DNA of 41,328 bases from an uncultured Arthrobacter sp. GTDB lineage: Bacteria > Actinomycetota > Actinomycetes > Actinomycetales > Micrococcaceae. The DNA is taken from positions 1 to 41,328 of the forward strand of contig NZ_CANLXP010000028.1 of the NCBI RefSeq assembly GCF_947495145.1, given 5' to 3'. Under the pieces are notes generated by a model, which saw nothing but the letters and a program-made list of their open reading frames with translations, had not been told where the DNA came from and made no database searches. How positions within the stretch are numbered: position 1 is the stretch's first letter; every line of letters starts with the position of its first letter. A program made the position numbers and the translations under genes. Positions 8,038 through 16,020 of this stretch are shown piece after piece.

Positions 8038-8045
8038 GGCTTTGA

Positions 8046-8279
8046 TCAAACTGTTCGCTGCACTCGAAGCACCTTGCGTCTGAGCCAGAACCGCCGGTTG
8101 CCTCCTATATAGATGCAGCTGCGCTCCAGTTCCCACTTGCCGTACTCGGCATGCTCGGTGAGGAGCTGACGTGCAGAAGAGAGTGGTTCACCGGCACTGA
8201 CGGTCAGTACGAGATACTCGTACTGACGGCCATAGTCCCGTTTCCGAATGGCGGTTGAGTTCAGAAATTGTTCGCGCAT
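8046..8279 (-). CDS. DUF5703-like small actinobacterial protein
   Basis: This 77-residue basic protein contains a YEYLVLTVSAGEPLSSARQLL stretch split over two predicted strands/helices and a GGNRRFWLRRKVLRV C-terminus. The pattern corresponds to the small conserved DUF5703 family of Actinobacteria; no function is known. The ATG at 8279 has GGAGGG close upstream. It is divergent from the 82-residue gene at 8321. Confidence 0.75.
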   Translation of the reverse strand: MREQFLNSTAIRKRDYGRQYEYLVLTVSAGEPLSSARQLLTEHAEYGKWELERSCIYIGGNRRFWLRRKVLRVQRTV

Positions 8280-8307
8280 TTCCCTCCAATTTGCTTCACT
8301 TTACCGA

Positions 8308-8313
8308 TAACGT
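8308..8313 (+). promoter_or_regulatory. Candidate leaderless -10 box
   Basis: TAACGT stands 7 bases before the ATG at 8321, and no ribosome binding site is present. Confidence 0.35.
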
Positions 8314-8320
8314 CTAGACC

Positions 8321-8569
8321 ATGAGCATCGATCCGCGTGTCGCATTGCAATCGCTGGTTTCCGCACTGGAAGAACATCTCGCCGCTGCAGCATCACGCAG
8401 GGGAGACGATGATCCGGCGGTTGAAGCGGCCTACCTTTCGATCGCTGATTCCTTCGAAGCCTACGAGGAATCGCTGTATGACGCCTACGGAGAAGTGACT
8501 CCCCTGGTCATTTACGAAGATGACGAGGACGAAGCGGAAGAAGGGCAGGAAGCAGCCAGCGGTTCCTGA
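8321..8569 (+). CDS. Small acidic conserved hypothetical protein
   Basis: This 82-residue protein is predicted helical in its first 55 residues (MSIDPRVALQSLVSALEEHL...) and ends in a strongly acidic tail (YEDDEDEAEEGQEA). Similar proteins in Micrococcaceae are sometimes labelled primosomal protein without evidence; I do not assign a role. There are no membrane segments and no cysteines. The start fits the leaderless pattern seen at other genes here. It is transcribed away from the DUF5703-like gene, 41 bases apart. Confidence 0.65.
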   Translation: MSIDPRVALQSLVSALEEHLAAAASRRGDDDPAVEAAYLSIADSFEAYEESLYDAYGEVTPLVIYEDDEDEAEEGQEAASGS

Positions 8570-8619
8570 CCTTTGAGTCGCCGGCCTTCCCTGTACTCGT
8601 GATCCAGCCGGTTACAGCG

Positions 8620-9555
8620 TCAGTGCGGGGTCGATACCTCATCCAGTACCTCGGATATCTGGGCGGGCAGCGGTGCCAACGAGCACCCCAACAGTTCCTT
8701 CAGCTGTGCGCCTGTTCGCGCTCCCAGCACGGCGGAAGCTACCGTCGGCCGCTGAAGCAGCCAGCGAAGCGCCACTTCGGCGGGTGTTAGCTCAAGACCC
8801 CGGGCTGCAGTGGAGACAGCCTCGGTGATGCGCGCCGCGCGGCCGGACAGGTACGGCTCCAGGTACTTCGCCCATTCATCAGATGCCGCACGTGAGTCGG
8901 CCGGCAGTTGTGAGCGGTATTTTCCGGTCAGTGCGCCGCGTCCAAGCGGTGCCCACGCGAGCGTGCCAACCCCAAGCGCCTTCGACGCCGGCAGCACTTC
9001 ATCTTCGATCCGGCGGCTCAGCAGGGAATACTCTGTCTCATGAACGGACACCGGAAATCCGGCCGTCGCGCACAGCCGGGCGACTTCCCAGCCTGTGTAG
9101 TTGGTCACACCGACATAGCGGGCGCGCCCCGAACGGTAAGCGCACTCCAGCGCCGCCAGCGTCTCGTCAACGGGAACAATGCTGTCGGTCGACGGCGCCA
9201 TCCAGAAATCGACGCTGTCCGTTCCAAGGCGGGCGAGCGAAGCATCGAGCGAATCGAGCAATCCCTTCCGCGAGGCGTCCAGGCAGCCCGCCGACCAGTG
9301 CCTCGGAATTCCGCCGGATACCGCCAGAACGACCTCAGAGCGCGCGACCACGTCGCCCAACAGCGATCCGAGCAAGGCCTCTGCCTGTCCGTCAGAGAAC
9401 CGGGCGGCCGTGCTGACCAGTGTTCCTCCGGCCTCCACGAACAAGCGCAGCTGCTCACGTGCGGCTTCCTCATCGACGTCCATGCCCCAGGTCATCGTCC
9501 CCAGGCCGAGCACCGATACAAGCTGTCCGCTACCGCCCACATTTCGCCACTGCAT
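8620..9555 (-). CDS. Aldo/keto reductase-fold protein lacking the catalytic tetrad
   Basis: This 311-residue protein has the length and fold signature of the aldo/keto reductase family. The NADPH-site segments are recognisable: GVTNYTGWEV (about 146-155), LAWAPLGRGALTGKY (about 206-220) and SAVLGARTGAQLKELLG near the end. The four residues that make up the AKR catalytic tetrad all appear substituted when the standard motifs are aligned by eye: Asp to Ser48 (VSTA instead of DTA), Tyr to Phe53, Lys to Ser80 (LAVSGG instead of IATKVGG) and His to Pro121 (DFWMAPSTD). It therefore looks like a pseudoenzyme, perhaps an NADPH-binding sensor or structural protein. It is divergent from uppP, and both genes have leaderless-type boxes. 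Confidence 0.8.
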   Translation of the reverse strand: MQWRNVGGSGQLVSVLGLGTMTWGMDVDEEAAREQLRLFVEAGGTLVSTAARFSDGQAEALLGSLLGDVVARSEVVLAVSGGIPRHWSAGCLDASRKGLLDSLDASLARLGTDSVDFWMAPSTDSIVPVDETLAALECAYRSGRARYVGVTNYTGWEVARLCATAGFPVSVHETEYSLLSRRIEDEVLPASKALGVGTLAWAPLGRGALTGKYRSQLPADSRAASDEWAKYLEPYLSGRAARITEAVSTAARGLELTPAEVALRWLLQRPTVASAVLGARTGAQLKELLGCSLAPLPAQISEVLDEVSTPH

Positions 9556-9562
9556 ATGCCTA

Positions 9563-9568
9563 ATCGTA
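9563..9568 (-). promoter_or_regulatory. Candidate leaderless -10 box of the AKR-like gene
   Basis: On the minus strand this reads TACGAT, 7 bases before the ATG at 9555. Confidence 0.4.
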
Positions 9569-9647
9569 CTGGCCGGGAACCGGCGCCGAACGTCAGCGAG
9601 CGCTGTGGCGTAAGGAGTCGCTAAAGGTCCGGCAGGTATTGGTGACG

Positions 9648-9653
9648 TAGGGT
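9648..9653 (+). promoter_or_regulatory. Candidate leaderless -10 box of uppP
   Basis: TAGGGT stands 7 bases before the GTG at 9661. This box and the one of the divergent AKR-like gene are about 80 bases apart. Confidence 0.45.
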
Positions 9654-9660
9654 CTTATCT

Positions 9661-10485
9661 GTGAATTGGATCGAAGCGGCCGTCCTGGGCCTCGTTCAGG
9701 GCCTTACCGAATTCCTGCCAATCTCATCGAGTGCACACCTGCGGATCGTCGGGGAGCTTCTCCCGAGAGCCCAGGACCCGGGGGCAGCCTTCACCGCGAT
9801 CACCCAACTTGGTACGGAAACCGCAGTGGTTGTCTATTTCTGGAAAGACATCCTGCGGATTATCCGGGCGTGGTTCGGTTCGCTCACCCGCAAGGTCCCG
9901 CGAGACGATCCGGATGCACGGATGGGATGGCTGGTGATCATCGGCAGCTTGCCCATCGTCATTCTCGGGTTGCTCTTCCAGGAACAAATCGAGAGCACGT
10001 TCCGCAGCATGTGGCTGGTGGCCACCATGTTGGTGGTTTTCGGCGTCATTCTCGCGATCGCCGATGCCGTTGGACGCCAGCGCCTGACCCTCGACCGGCT
10101 GACGTACAAGCATGGCATTCTGTACGGCCTGGCACAGGCGCTGGCCCTCATTCCGGGCGTCTCCCGCTCCGGTGGAACCATCACCGCCGGCCTGCTCATG
10201 GGTTACACCCGCGAGGCAGCCGCCCGCTACTCCTTCCTGCTGGCCATCCCCGCAGTCTTCGGCAGCGGACTGTATCAGCTCTACAAGAGCGCGGGAACGC
10301 CTGGCCCATACGGCGCCGTCGAAACCCTGCTGGCAACCGTCATTGCCTTCGCGGTCGGCTACCTCATCATCGGTTGGTTCCTGAAGTTTGTCTCCACCCG
10401 CAGCTATGGCGTTTTTGTCTGGTACCGCATCGCCCTCGGACTGGTGATCTTCCTGCTCCTCGGCTTCGGCGTCATCTCCGCGTAG
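9661..10485 (+). CDS. uppP: Undecaprenyl-diphosphatase UppP (BacA)
   Basis: This 274-residue polytopic membrane enzyme removes a phosphate from undecaprenyl diphosphate, so the lipid carrier can be reused for peptidoglycan and other envelope polymers. It is also linked to bacitracin resistance. The two family motifs are clear: [10 protein letters not shown] (Glu17 to His26) and PGVSRSGGT (about 166-174, with the arginine and serine of the active site). About seven or eight hydrophobic segments are present and length is typical. The GTG start gives the expected N-terminus ([18 protein letters not shown]). mshC follows after 51 bases, the same neighbourhood as in mycobacteria. Confidence 0.95.
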   Translation: MNWIEAAVLGLVQGLTEFLPISSSAHLRIVGELLPRAQDPGAAFTAITQLGTETAVVVYFWKDILRIIRAWFGSLTRKVPRDDPDARMGWLVIIGSLPIVILGLLFQEQIESTFRSMWLVATMLVVFGVILAIADAVGRQRLTLDRLTYKHGILYGLAQALALIPGVSRSGGTITAGLLMGYTREAAARYSFLLAIPAVFGSGLYQLYKSAGTPGPYGAVETLLATVIAFAVGYLIIGWFLKFVSTRSYGVFVWYRIALGLVIFLLLGFGVISA

Positions 10486-10524
10486 CAGCGCCCGTCCCGC
10501 CGAAACGCCCCCCATCCAACCCCG

Positions 10525-10530
10525 TAAGGT
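10525..10530 (+). promoter_or_regulatory. Candidate leaderless -10 box of mshC
   Basis: TAAGGT stands 6 bases before the GTG at 10537, and no ribosome binding site is present. Confidence 0.4.
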
Positions 10531-10536
10531 AGAACA

Positions 10537-11820
10537 GTGATTTCCTGGAATTCTCGGACTGTTCCGGGCCTGCCCGGCAGCCCTCCGCCACTTCGTCTTT
10601 GGGACAGCGCTTCTGAACGCGTCATGGAATTGCCCGCTGAACCACGGCAGGGGCTGTATGTCTGCGGTATCACCCCGTATGACGCCACCCACATGGGCCA
10701 CGCGGCCACCTACGTGGCGTTCGACCTGCTGAACCGGCTCTGGCGGGACGCGGGTTCCACAGTGGACTACGTCCAGAACGTAACCGATATCGATGACCCA
10801 CTTCTGGAGCGCGCCAGCGCCACCAACGTCGACTGGATGGACCTCGCCCGGTCGCAGACGGATCTCTTCCGCACCGACATGGAAGCGTTGAATGTCCTGG
10901 CCCCCGCACACTACGTGGGAGCAGTTGAATCAATCGCAGCAATCGTTCCGGTAATCGAGGATCTGTTGAAGCGGAATCTCGCCTATCACGTGCCGGGATC
11001 TGCTGCCGATCCGGATGGAGACGTGTACTTCTCGGTCGACCGGGCGTCAGACCTTACAAGGGCCTCGGGTGCGGATCAGTGGAAGCCCGGATTTATCTCG
11101 CACCTGGGTGAGGATGAGATGGCTCCCATCTTTGCTGAACGCGGCGGAGATCCTGCCCGTCCCGGAAAACACAATCCCCTGGACCCACTGCTATGGCGCG
11201 TCGCCCGGCAGGGAGAGCCTTCGTGGGACGGAGCCTCTCTCGGCGCCGGACGGCCCGGGTGGCACATCGAGTGCTCGGTTATCGCGCTTCAGTACCTTCC
11301 CGCACCGTTTGCGGTTCAGGGTGGGGGATCGGACCTGACCTTCCCGCACCACGAAATGAGCTCGGGACATGCCCAGGCGATTTCGGGAGTGCCGCTTGCC
11401 CGCCACTACGCGCATGCAGGCATGGTGGGACTCGACGGCGAGAAAATGAGCAAGTCGAGGGGAAATCTGGTGCTTGTGTCGGCGCTGCGCGAAGCAGGCA
11501 CCGACCCGGCGGCCATCCGCCTTGCTATCCTCGCCAACCACTACCGCTCTGACTGGTCATGGACCTCGCAGGGATTGGAGGCCGCGCACTCCCGGCTGGA
11601 TGCGTGGCGTGCTGCACTCGCCACGGCGACGGTGGAATCCGTCGAGAATCTACTGGTATCAATGCGCGAGGCGCTCGCCGATGACCTCGACGCTCCGGCG
11701 GCCCTGCTCGCGGTGGACCGCTGGTGTACCGAGACGGCCCACCGGACGGGAACCGACGACGGAGCTCAACTCGCCGCCGACGCCTTCGATGCCCTGCTGG
11801 GTATCCGGCTGAAGGATTAG
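10537..11820 (+). CDS. mshC: Cysteine--GlcN-Ins ligase MshC (mycothiol synthesis)
   Basis: This 427-residue class I aminoacyl-tRNA synthetase paralogue activates cysteine with ATP and joins it to 1-D-myo-inosityl 2-amino-2-deoxy-alpha-D-glucopyranoside, the ATP-dependent ligation step of mycothiol synthesis. [14 protein letters not shown] (about 47-60) carries the zinc-binding cysteine and the HIGH-like motif, and KMSKSRGN (about 303-310) is the KMSKS loop. [12 protein letters not shown] lies between them. The PYDATH signature and the absence of the long C-terminal tRNA-binding part separate MshC from cysteinyl-tRNA synthetase. Its 3' end overlaps the convergent PAC2 gene by 4 bases. Confidence 0.95.
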   Translation: MISWNSRTVPGLPGSPPPLRLWDSASERVMELPAEPRQGLYVCGITPYDATHMGHAATYVAFDLLNRLWRDAGSTVDYVQNVTDIDDPLLERASATNVDWMDLARSQTDLFRTDMEALNVLAPAHYVGAVESIAAIVPVIEDLLKRNLAYHVPGSAADPDGDVYFSVDRASDLTRASGADQWKPGFISHLGEDEMAPIFAERGGDPARPGKHNPLDPLLWRVARQGEPSWDGASLGAGRPGWHIECSVIALQYLPAPFAVQGGGSDLTFPHHEMSSGHAQAISGVPLARHYAHAGMVGLDGEKMSKSRGNLVLVSALREAGTDPAAIRLAILANHYRSDWSWTSQGLEAAHSRLDAWRAALATATVESVENLLVSMREALADDLDAPAALLAVDRWCTETAHRTGTDDGAQLAADAFDALLGIRLKD

Positions 11821-12713
11821 TCTTTCCGACGTTTCTTGAGGTAGCGCTCGAACTCACGGGCGATGGATTCGCCGCTCGCCTCGGGAAGATCGGCTGTGTC
11901 TTTCGCTTCCTCAAGCTGGCGTACGTACGCCGCAACCTCCGGATCCTCCGTGGACAATTCATCCACGCCGCGCTCCCACGCTTCGGCTTCCTCTGACAAT
12001 GCATGCGTATCCAGGCCAACGTGCAGTAGCTCTTCAAGCCGGTTCAGCAGGGCAAGCTGCGCCTTGGGCGACGGCGATTGGCCGACGTAGTGGGGAACAG
12101 CTGCCCACATGGACAGCGTCGGGATGTCGGCGAGCTGGCCCACCTCCGCCAGTACCCCCACTATCCCGATCGGCCCCTCGTAGCTGGAGGATTCAACATT
12201 GAGCGACTCACGAATCAGGTCGTCGTCGGAGGAAACAGTGACCGGAATGGGACGGGTGTGCGGTACGTCCGCGAGCAGCGCTCCGACAAGCACAAGACAA
12301 TCCACCTCCAGTTCCTTCGCCATCCCCACAAGCTCTGCGGTGTACGCACGCCACTTATAGGAGGGTTCAACTCCGTGGACGAGGATCACATCAAGATTGC
12401 TCCCCGGAACCGAGGCCCTGCTGATTCGGGTTGTCGGCCACTTAATGCGACGGTGGCCGGAACTGTTGCGCTTGATAACAGGCCGGGTGAACTGGAAGTC
12501 GTAGAACTCATCGGCATCAATAGTCGAAATTCTCTCTCCGCCCCACTGCTTGCCGAGAACCTTAAGGGCATCGCTCGCAGCTTCGCCCGCGTCGTTCCAT
12601 CCCTCGAACGCCGCGAGCATGACCGTCACCCTGCGCCCGGCGTCCCCTGCCGAAAATATCCCGGGAAGGCCGTCAGGAACGCCCTGAGTCTGGTTTTCTT
12701 CGAACGTACTCAC
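11817..12713 (-). CDS. PAC2 family protein (proteasome-assembly-chaperone-like)
   Basis: This 298-residue soluble protein of the PAC2 family corresponds in context to M. tuberculosis Rv2125. Visible family features are [11 protein letters not shown] near residue 36, a [12 protein letters not shown] segment near 143-154, and an acidic/helical C-terminal tail rich in Glu and Lys. The family is named after a eukaryotic proteasome assembly chaperone. A role in the bacterial proteasome is suggested only by family and by the nearby proteasome locus. The GTG start is supported by TAGGGT 6 bases upstream. Confidence 0.85.
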   Translation of the reverse strand: MSTFEENQTQGVPDGLPGIFSAGDAGRRVTVMLAAFEGWNDAGEAASDALKVLGKQWGGERISTIDADEFYDFQFTRPVIKRNSSGHRRIKWPTTRISRASVPGSNLDVILVHGVEPSYKWRAYTAELVGMAKELEVDCLVLVGALLADVPHTRPIPVTVSSDDDLIRESLNVESSSYEGPIGIVGVLAEVGQLADIPTLSMWAAVPHYVGQSPSPKAQLALLNRLEELLHVGLDTHALSEEAEAWERGVDELSTEDPEVAAYVRQLEEAKDTADLPEASGESIAREFERYLKKRRKD

Positions 12714-12719
12714 CGTTTC

Positions 12720-12725
12720 ACCCTA
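12720..12725 (-). promoter_or_regulatory. Candidate leaderless -10 box of the PAC2 gene
   Basis: On the minus strand this reads TAGGGT, 6 bases before the GTG at 12713. Confidence 0.45.
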
Positions 12726-12825
12726 AACCTCCGCCGCTGCGGTGTCAGGCGCACCAATCCCGCTTCGCGCTAAGCGGACCCGACGGGCGCCTGCACGAGA
12801 CGCCGTCTAAGTGGTTTAGGGCCCG

Positions 12826-12831
12826 TAGACT
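12826..12831 (+). promoter_or_regulatory. Candidate leaderless -10 box of the HAD gene
   Basis: TAGACT stands 6 bases before the ATG at 12838, and no ribosome binding site is present. Confidence 0.5.
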
Positions 12832-12837
12832 TGGGGC

Positions 12838-13608
12838 ATGGTCACCCCTCTCAGCTATACCGCTGTGCCCTCGGAATATGGATATCATCCCGAACCCGAC
12901 GCGTCTCCGGAACCCGCTCTTCAGGCGGTGTTGTGGGACATGGACGGCACCATCGTGGATACCGAGCCATACTGGATCGAGGCAGAGTACCGGCTGGTAG
13001 CCGCGCACGGCGGTTCCTGGTCGGAAGAACAGGCGGAGGGTCTTGTAGGCCAGGCGCTTACGTTCTCAGCCGGCGTACTGCAGGCAGCCGGAGTGGAACT
13101 CAGCGTGCGCGAAATTATCGATACCCTCACGGAACAGGTGACCGCGAGAGTGCGGGAGTCAGTGCCGTGGCGGCCCGGTGCGCGCGAACTCCTGCTCGCC
13201 CTTCGTGAGCGGGGAATTCCCTGCGCGATGGTCACGATGTCGGAGCAGCAGCTAGCTCTCGAAGTGGCACGCCATCTGCCGGACGGAACCTTCGAGCTAC
13301 TCGTCACAGGCGATCGCGTAGCCAAGGGAAAGCCTCATCCGGAGGCTTACGAGACGGCTTTCGATGAGCTGTCGAAAACCCGCCCGCTGCGCAAGGAATG
13401 CGTCGTCGCTATAGAAGATTCCCTACCCGGCGTGACCTCTGCGAGAGCGTCGGGCGTTGTGACCTTGGGAGTCCCCCACTTTGTTGCCCTGCCTCCTGAT
13501 TCCTCAGACCACCAGTGGCCCAGCCTCGCCGATCGCAGTGTGCAGGATCTGGAGAACCTGGTCCAATCACACGCCGGTCACCCGGAAGACGGCAGGGTAA
13601 CTGCGTGA
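12838..13608 (+). CDS. HAD-superfamily hydrolase (phosphatase/phosphoglucomutase-like)
   Basis: This 256-residue HAD hydrolase of the beta-phosphoglucomutase/phosphoglycolate phosphatase group shows motif I DMDGTIVDTE (about 38-47, nucleophile Asp followed by acid/base Asp), a helical cap domain, motif II near MVTMSEQQ (about 132), motif III lysine in GKPHPEAY (about 163-170) and motif IV IEDSLPGV (about 191-198). The substrate is unknown. About 30 residues before motif I are proline-rich and unusual, but the leaderless-type box supports this ATG. Its stop overlaps the next gene (GTGA), so it is cotranscribed with the M50 protease and probably trmI. Confidence 0.85.
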   Translation: MVTPLSYTAVPSEYGYHPEPDASPEPALQAVLWDMDGTIVDTEPYWIEAEYRLVAAHGGSWSEEQAEGLVGQALTFSAGVLQAAGVELSVREIIDTLTEQVTARVRESVPWRPGARELLLALRERGIPCAMVTMSEQQLALEVARHLPDGTFELLVTGDRVAKGKPHPEAYETAFDELSKTRPLRKECVVAIEDSLPGVTSARASGVVTLGVPHFVALPPDSSDHQWPSLADRSVQDLENLVQSHAGHPEDGRVTA

Positions 13609-14759
13609 ACAGGTCCCGCGGGCCCGTGACCACCCGGCAAGACGGCATACCGCTGGGGCGTATCCTCGGCATCCCCGTCGTTCTGGCGTGGTCCTGGTTC
13701 ATCATCGCGGCTTTTGTCGTCATTGTCTTTGGACCACAGGTCGCTGACCTGTACCCCGCCCTCGGCCTGGGCGCATACGGTATCGCCCTCGCCTATGCCG
13801 TACTACTCGCGGCCTCTGTCCTTATACACGAACTCGCCCATGCGCTCTCCGCCCGCAAATTCGGATGGCCGACGGCGCGCATCGTCCTGAATCTCTGGGG
13901 CGGACATACCCAGTTCGAGAATTTCGCCGCAAGCCCCGGCAGATCGCTGATCGTTGCGCTTGCAGGTCCGGCGGCCAACTTTGTCCTTGCCCTCACCGGC
14001 TGGGGAGCACTATTACTGATAGATCCGTCAGGGGTAACCAACCTCCTCGCGAATATTCTCATCTGGGCGAACTTCCTCGTCGCAGCGTTCAATGTCCTGC
14101 CGGGTCTGCCCCTGGACGGCGGACGCATCGTCGAATCCGCTGTCTGGAGAGCCACCGGCAGCCAGGAGAAGGGCACCGTGGCCGCCGGCTGGACCGGGCG
14201 GGTCATCGCTGTTCTCCTCGTCGCAGCCGTCGTGGTCGTGCCGTTCCTGATCGGCACACAACCCAGCGCGGTCACGGTCATTGTCGCCGTCGTCATGGGT
14301 GGTTTTCTCTGGCTGGGAGCCAGTTCCGCGATTGCCAACGCGCAGATGCGGCTACGGCTGCCGGAGGTCAGTGCCGGCCGACTGAAGCGGCCCGCTGTGG
14401 GCGTGCTCGCTGGAACGTCGGTGCAGCAGGTCAAGCGGCTACTCGCGGACCGGCCGGGAGTCGATATCGTCTTGACCGATCCGAACGGTCTTCCTGAGGC
14501 GATCGTGGACCGCGAGGCGCTGACAGCCGTTCCCGATTCGCAGGCCGAGGCAACGCCCGCCAACGCCGTTGCCCGCGCCCTCGCGCCCGGTGCCTATGTT
14601 CCGGAATTCGCCGAAGGCCAGGAACTGGTGCAGTACCTCGCCCGGCTCGCCGGCAGCGAGTATGCGGTGACCGACAGGCAGGGCACCGTGACCGGCGTCC
14701 TGCACCAGTCCGTAGTCGTCGCGGCTATCACGGGCCGTCCCCAAACAGGCAGCAACTGA
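13605..14759 (+). CDS. Site-2 protease family (M50) membrane metalloprotease
   Basis: This 384-residue integral membrane zinc protease cleaves substrates inside or near the membrane. The zinc site HELAH is in the second hydrophobic segment (about residue 69), and the third ligand is in NVLPGLPLDGGR (about 165-176). The C-terminal 140 residues look soluble and may form degenerate CBS-like modules. I chose the GTG at 13605, which overlaps the HAD stop codon. The longer frame from 13515 would add 30 arginine-rich residues encoded inside the HAD gene. Substrates are not indicated by the context; related actinobacterial proteins act on anti-sigma factors or other membrane proteins. Confidence 0.85.
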   Translation: MNRSRGPVTTRQDGIPLGRILGIPVVLAWSWFIIAAFVVIVFGPQVADLYPALGLGAYGIALAYAVLLAASVLIHELAHALSARKFGWPTARIVLNLWGGHTQFENFAASPGRSLIVALAGPAANFVLALTGWGALLLIDPSGVTNLLANILIWANFLVAAFNVLPGLPLDGGRIVESAVWRATGSQEKGTVAAGWTGRVIAVLLVAAVVVVPFLIGTQPSAVTVIVAVVMGGFLWLGASSAIANAQMRLRLPEVSAGRLKRPAVGVLAGTSVQQVKRLLADRPGVDIVLTDPNGLPEAIVDREALTAVPDSQAEATPANAVARALAPGAYVPEFAEGQELVQYLARLAGSEYAVTDRQGTVTGVLHQSVVVAAITGRPQTGSN

Positions 14760-14814
14760 CCCTTAGGCACGAGGACGCCCGCAGGCTGCCTCAGCAGAAC
14801 CACCGGAGGACCTT

Positions 14815-15912
14815 ATGAACGGCAGCCAGTTCGAAACCGATACTGAGCACCAGCCGCAGGCGCCCGCTCCTGCGCAGCAGCCGCACGGAGCGGCAGCGCG
14901 GCGTGGGCCCCTGCGGCCCGGTGAGCGCGTGCAGCTCACCGACGAAAAGGGCAGGATGAACACGATCACCCTTACTCCCGGTGGTGCCTTCCATACCCAC
15001 AAGGGATTCCTCAACCATGACCAGGTAATCGGAGTGTCCGAGGGAACGATAGTCACCAACACCACAGGCTCGCAATACCAGGCCCTGCGCCCGCTGCTCT
15101 CCGATTTCGTGCTTTCGATGCCGCGGGGAGCGGCCGTCGTGTATCCGAAGGATGCCGGCCAGATCGTCACCATGGCCGATATCTTTCCCGGTGCACGCGT
15201 GGTGGAAGCCGGTGTCGGCTCCGGAGCACTGTCAATCTCCCTGTTGCGTGCAGTCGGCGACGACGGTTACCTCCACTCGTTCGAGCGAAGGGAGGAGTTC
15301 GCCGACATCGCCAAGGGAAACGTCGAAACGATCTTCGGAGGCCCACACCCCGCATGGCAGATCACGCTGGGGGACTTCCAGGAGCAGGTACTGGAAACCG
15401 AGGAAGCAGGAAGCGTAGACCGCGTGGTGCTGGACATGCTTGCACCCTGGGAGTGCCTTGACGCCGTCGCCACCGTGCTCGCAGCGGGTGGGGTCTGGAT
15501 CAGCTATGTGGCCACGGTGACGCAACTGTCCCGCACGGCCGAGGCGATCCGTGCGGACGGGCGTTTCACCGAGCCGGGTGCCTGGGAGTCGATGGTGCGC
15601 GGGTGGCACCTCGAAGGCCTGGCTGTCCGCCCCGACCACCGGATGGTTGCCCATACGGGCTTCCTGCTCACCACCCGCCGCCTCGCGCACGGGGTGACCG
15701 GTATCAGCACGAAGCGCAGGCCGTCCAAGACCGGCTTCAGTGAAGAGGACCTCAACGCGTGGACACCGCAAGCGGTAGGGGAGCGGGCTGTGTCTGACAA
15801 GCGTTTGCGGCGCGTAGCTCGTGATGCCAGCTCGACGATCCAGCGCGGCGCTCTTTCTCCCGAGGAAGCACAGGCGCGACGCGAATCCGAGGCAGGCGAA
15901 CACGGCAACTGA
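14815..15912 (+). CDS. trmI: tRNA (adenine-58-N1)-methyltransferase TrmI
   Basis: This 365-residue SAM-dependent methyltransferase forms m1A58 in the T-loop of tRNA (homologue of Rv2118c). The SAM motif VVEAGVGSGALS (about 128-139) and motif VDRVVLDMLAPWE (about 201-213) are present, with the N-terminal beta domain typical of TrmI before them. There is an extra Gln/Pro-rich N-terminus of about 35 residues, and a charged C-terminal tail of about 60 residues not needed for catalysis. The ATG follows GGAGGACC at a good distance. It sits in the usual place upstream of the proteasomal ATPase and is separated from it by a strong hairpin. Confidence 0.9.
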   Translation: MNGSQFETDTEHQPQAPAPAQQPHGAAARRGPLRPGERVQLTDEKGRMNTITLTPGGAFHTHKGFLNHDQVIGVSEGTIVTNTTGSQYQALRPLLSDFVLSMPRGAAVVYPKDAGQIVTMADIFPGARVVEAGVGSGALSISLLRAVGDDGYLHSFERREEFADIAKGNVETIFGGPHPAWQITLGDFQEQVLETEEAGSVDRVVLDMLAPWECLDAVATVLAAGGVWISYVATVTQLSRTAEAIRADGRFTEPGAWESMVRGWHLEGLAVRPDHRMVAHTGFLLTTRRLAHGVTGISTKRRPSKTGFSEEDLNAWTPQAVGERAVSDKRLRRVARDASSTIQRGALSPEEAQARRESEAGEHGN

Positions 15913-15920
15913 CAGGAATC

Positions 15921-15952
15921 GGCCGAAGGTGACGAAGTCATCACTTTCGGCC
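15921..15952 (+). terminator. Terminator hairpin between trmI and arc
   Basis: A 12-bp stem GGCCGAAGGTGA / TCACTTTCGGCC has one G-U pair and an 8-base loop and begins 8 bases after the trmI stop. It has no long T-run, but it separates trmI from the proteasome operon. Confidence 0.6.
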
Positions 15953-15972
15953 TAATCCAATGAGCACTGCGC

Positions 15973-15978
15973 TATGGT
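15973..15978 (+). promoter_or_regulatory. Possible -10 box of the proteasome operon
   Basis: TATGGT fits TANNNT and lies just after the trmI terminator. It would start a short leader that includes the GAAGGTGG ribosome binding site at 16005-16012. No clear -35 is visible, so this is tentative. Confidence 0.3.
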
Positions 15979-16020
15979 CAAAAGGTAACGCAACAGACAA
16001 CGGTGAAGGTGGCGATCGCG

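Noticed and set aside
9724..10911. 395-codon minus-strand frame across uppP and mshC
   Set aside because: Antisense of two genes with conserved active-site motifs; no recognisable protein features.
13515..13604. Extended N-terminus of the M50 protease
   Set aside because: It would be encoded inside the HAD hydrolase gene and is arginine-rich without a membrane or signal character. The GTG at 13605 overlapping the HAD stop is the normal coupled start.
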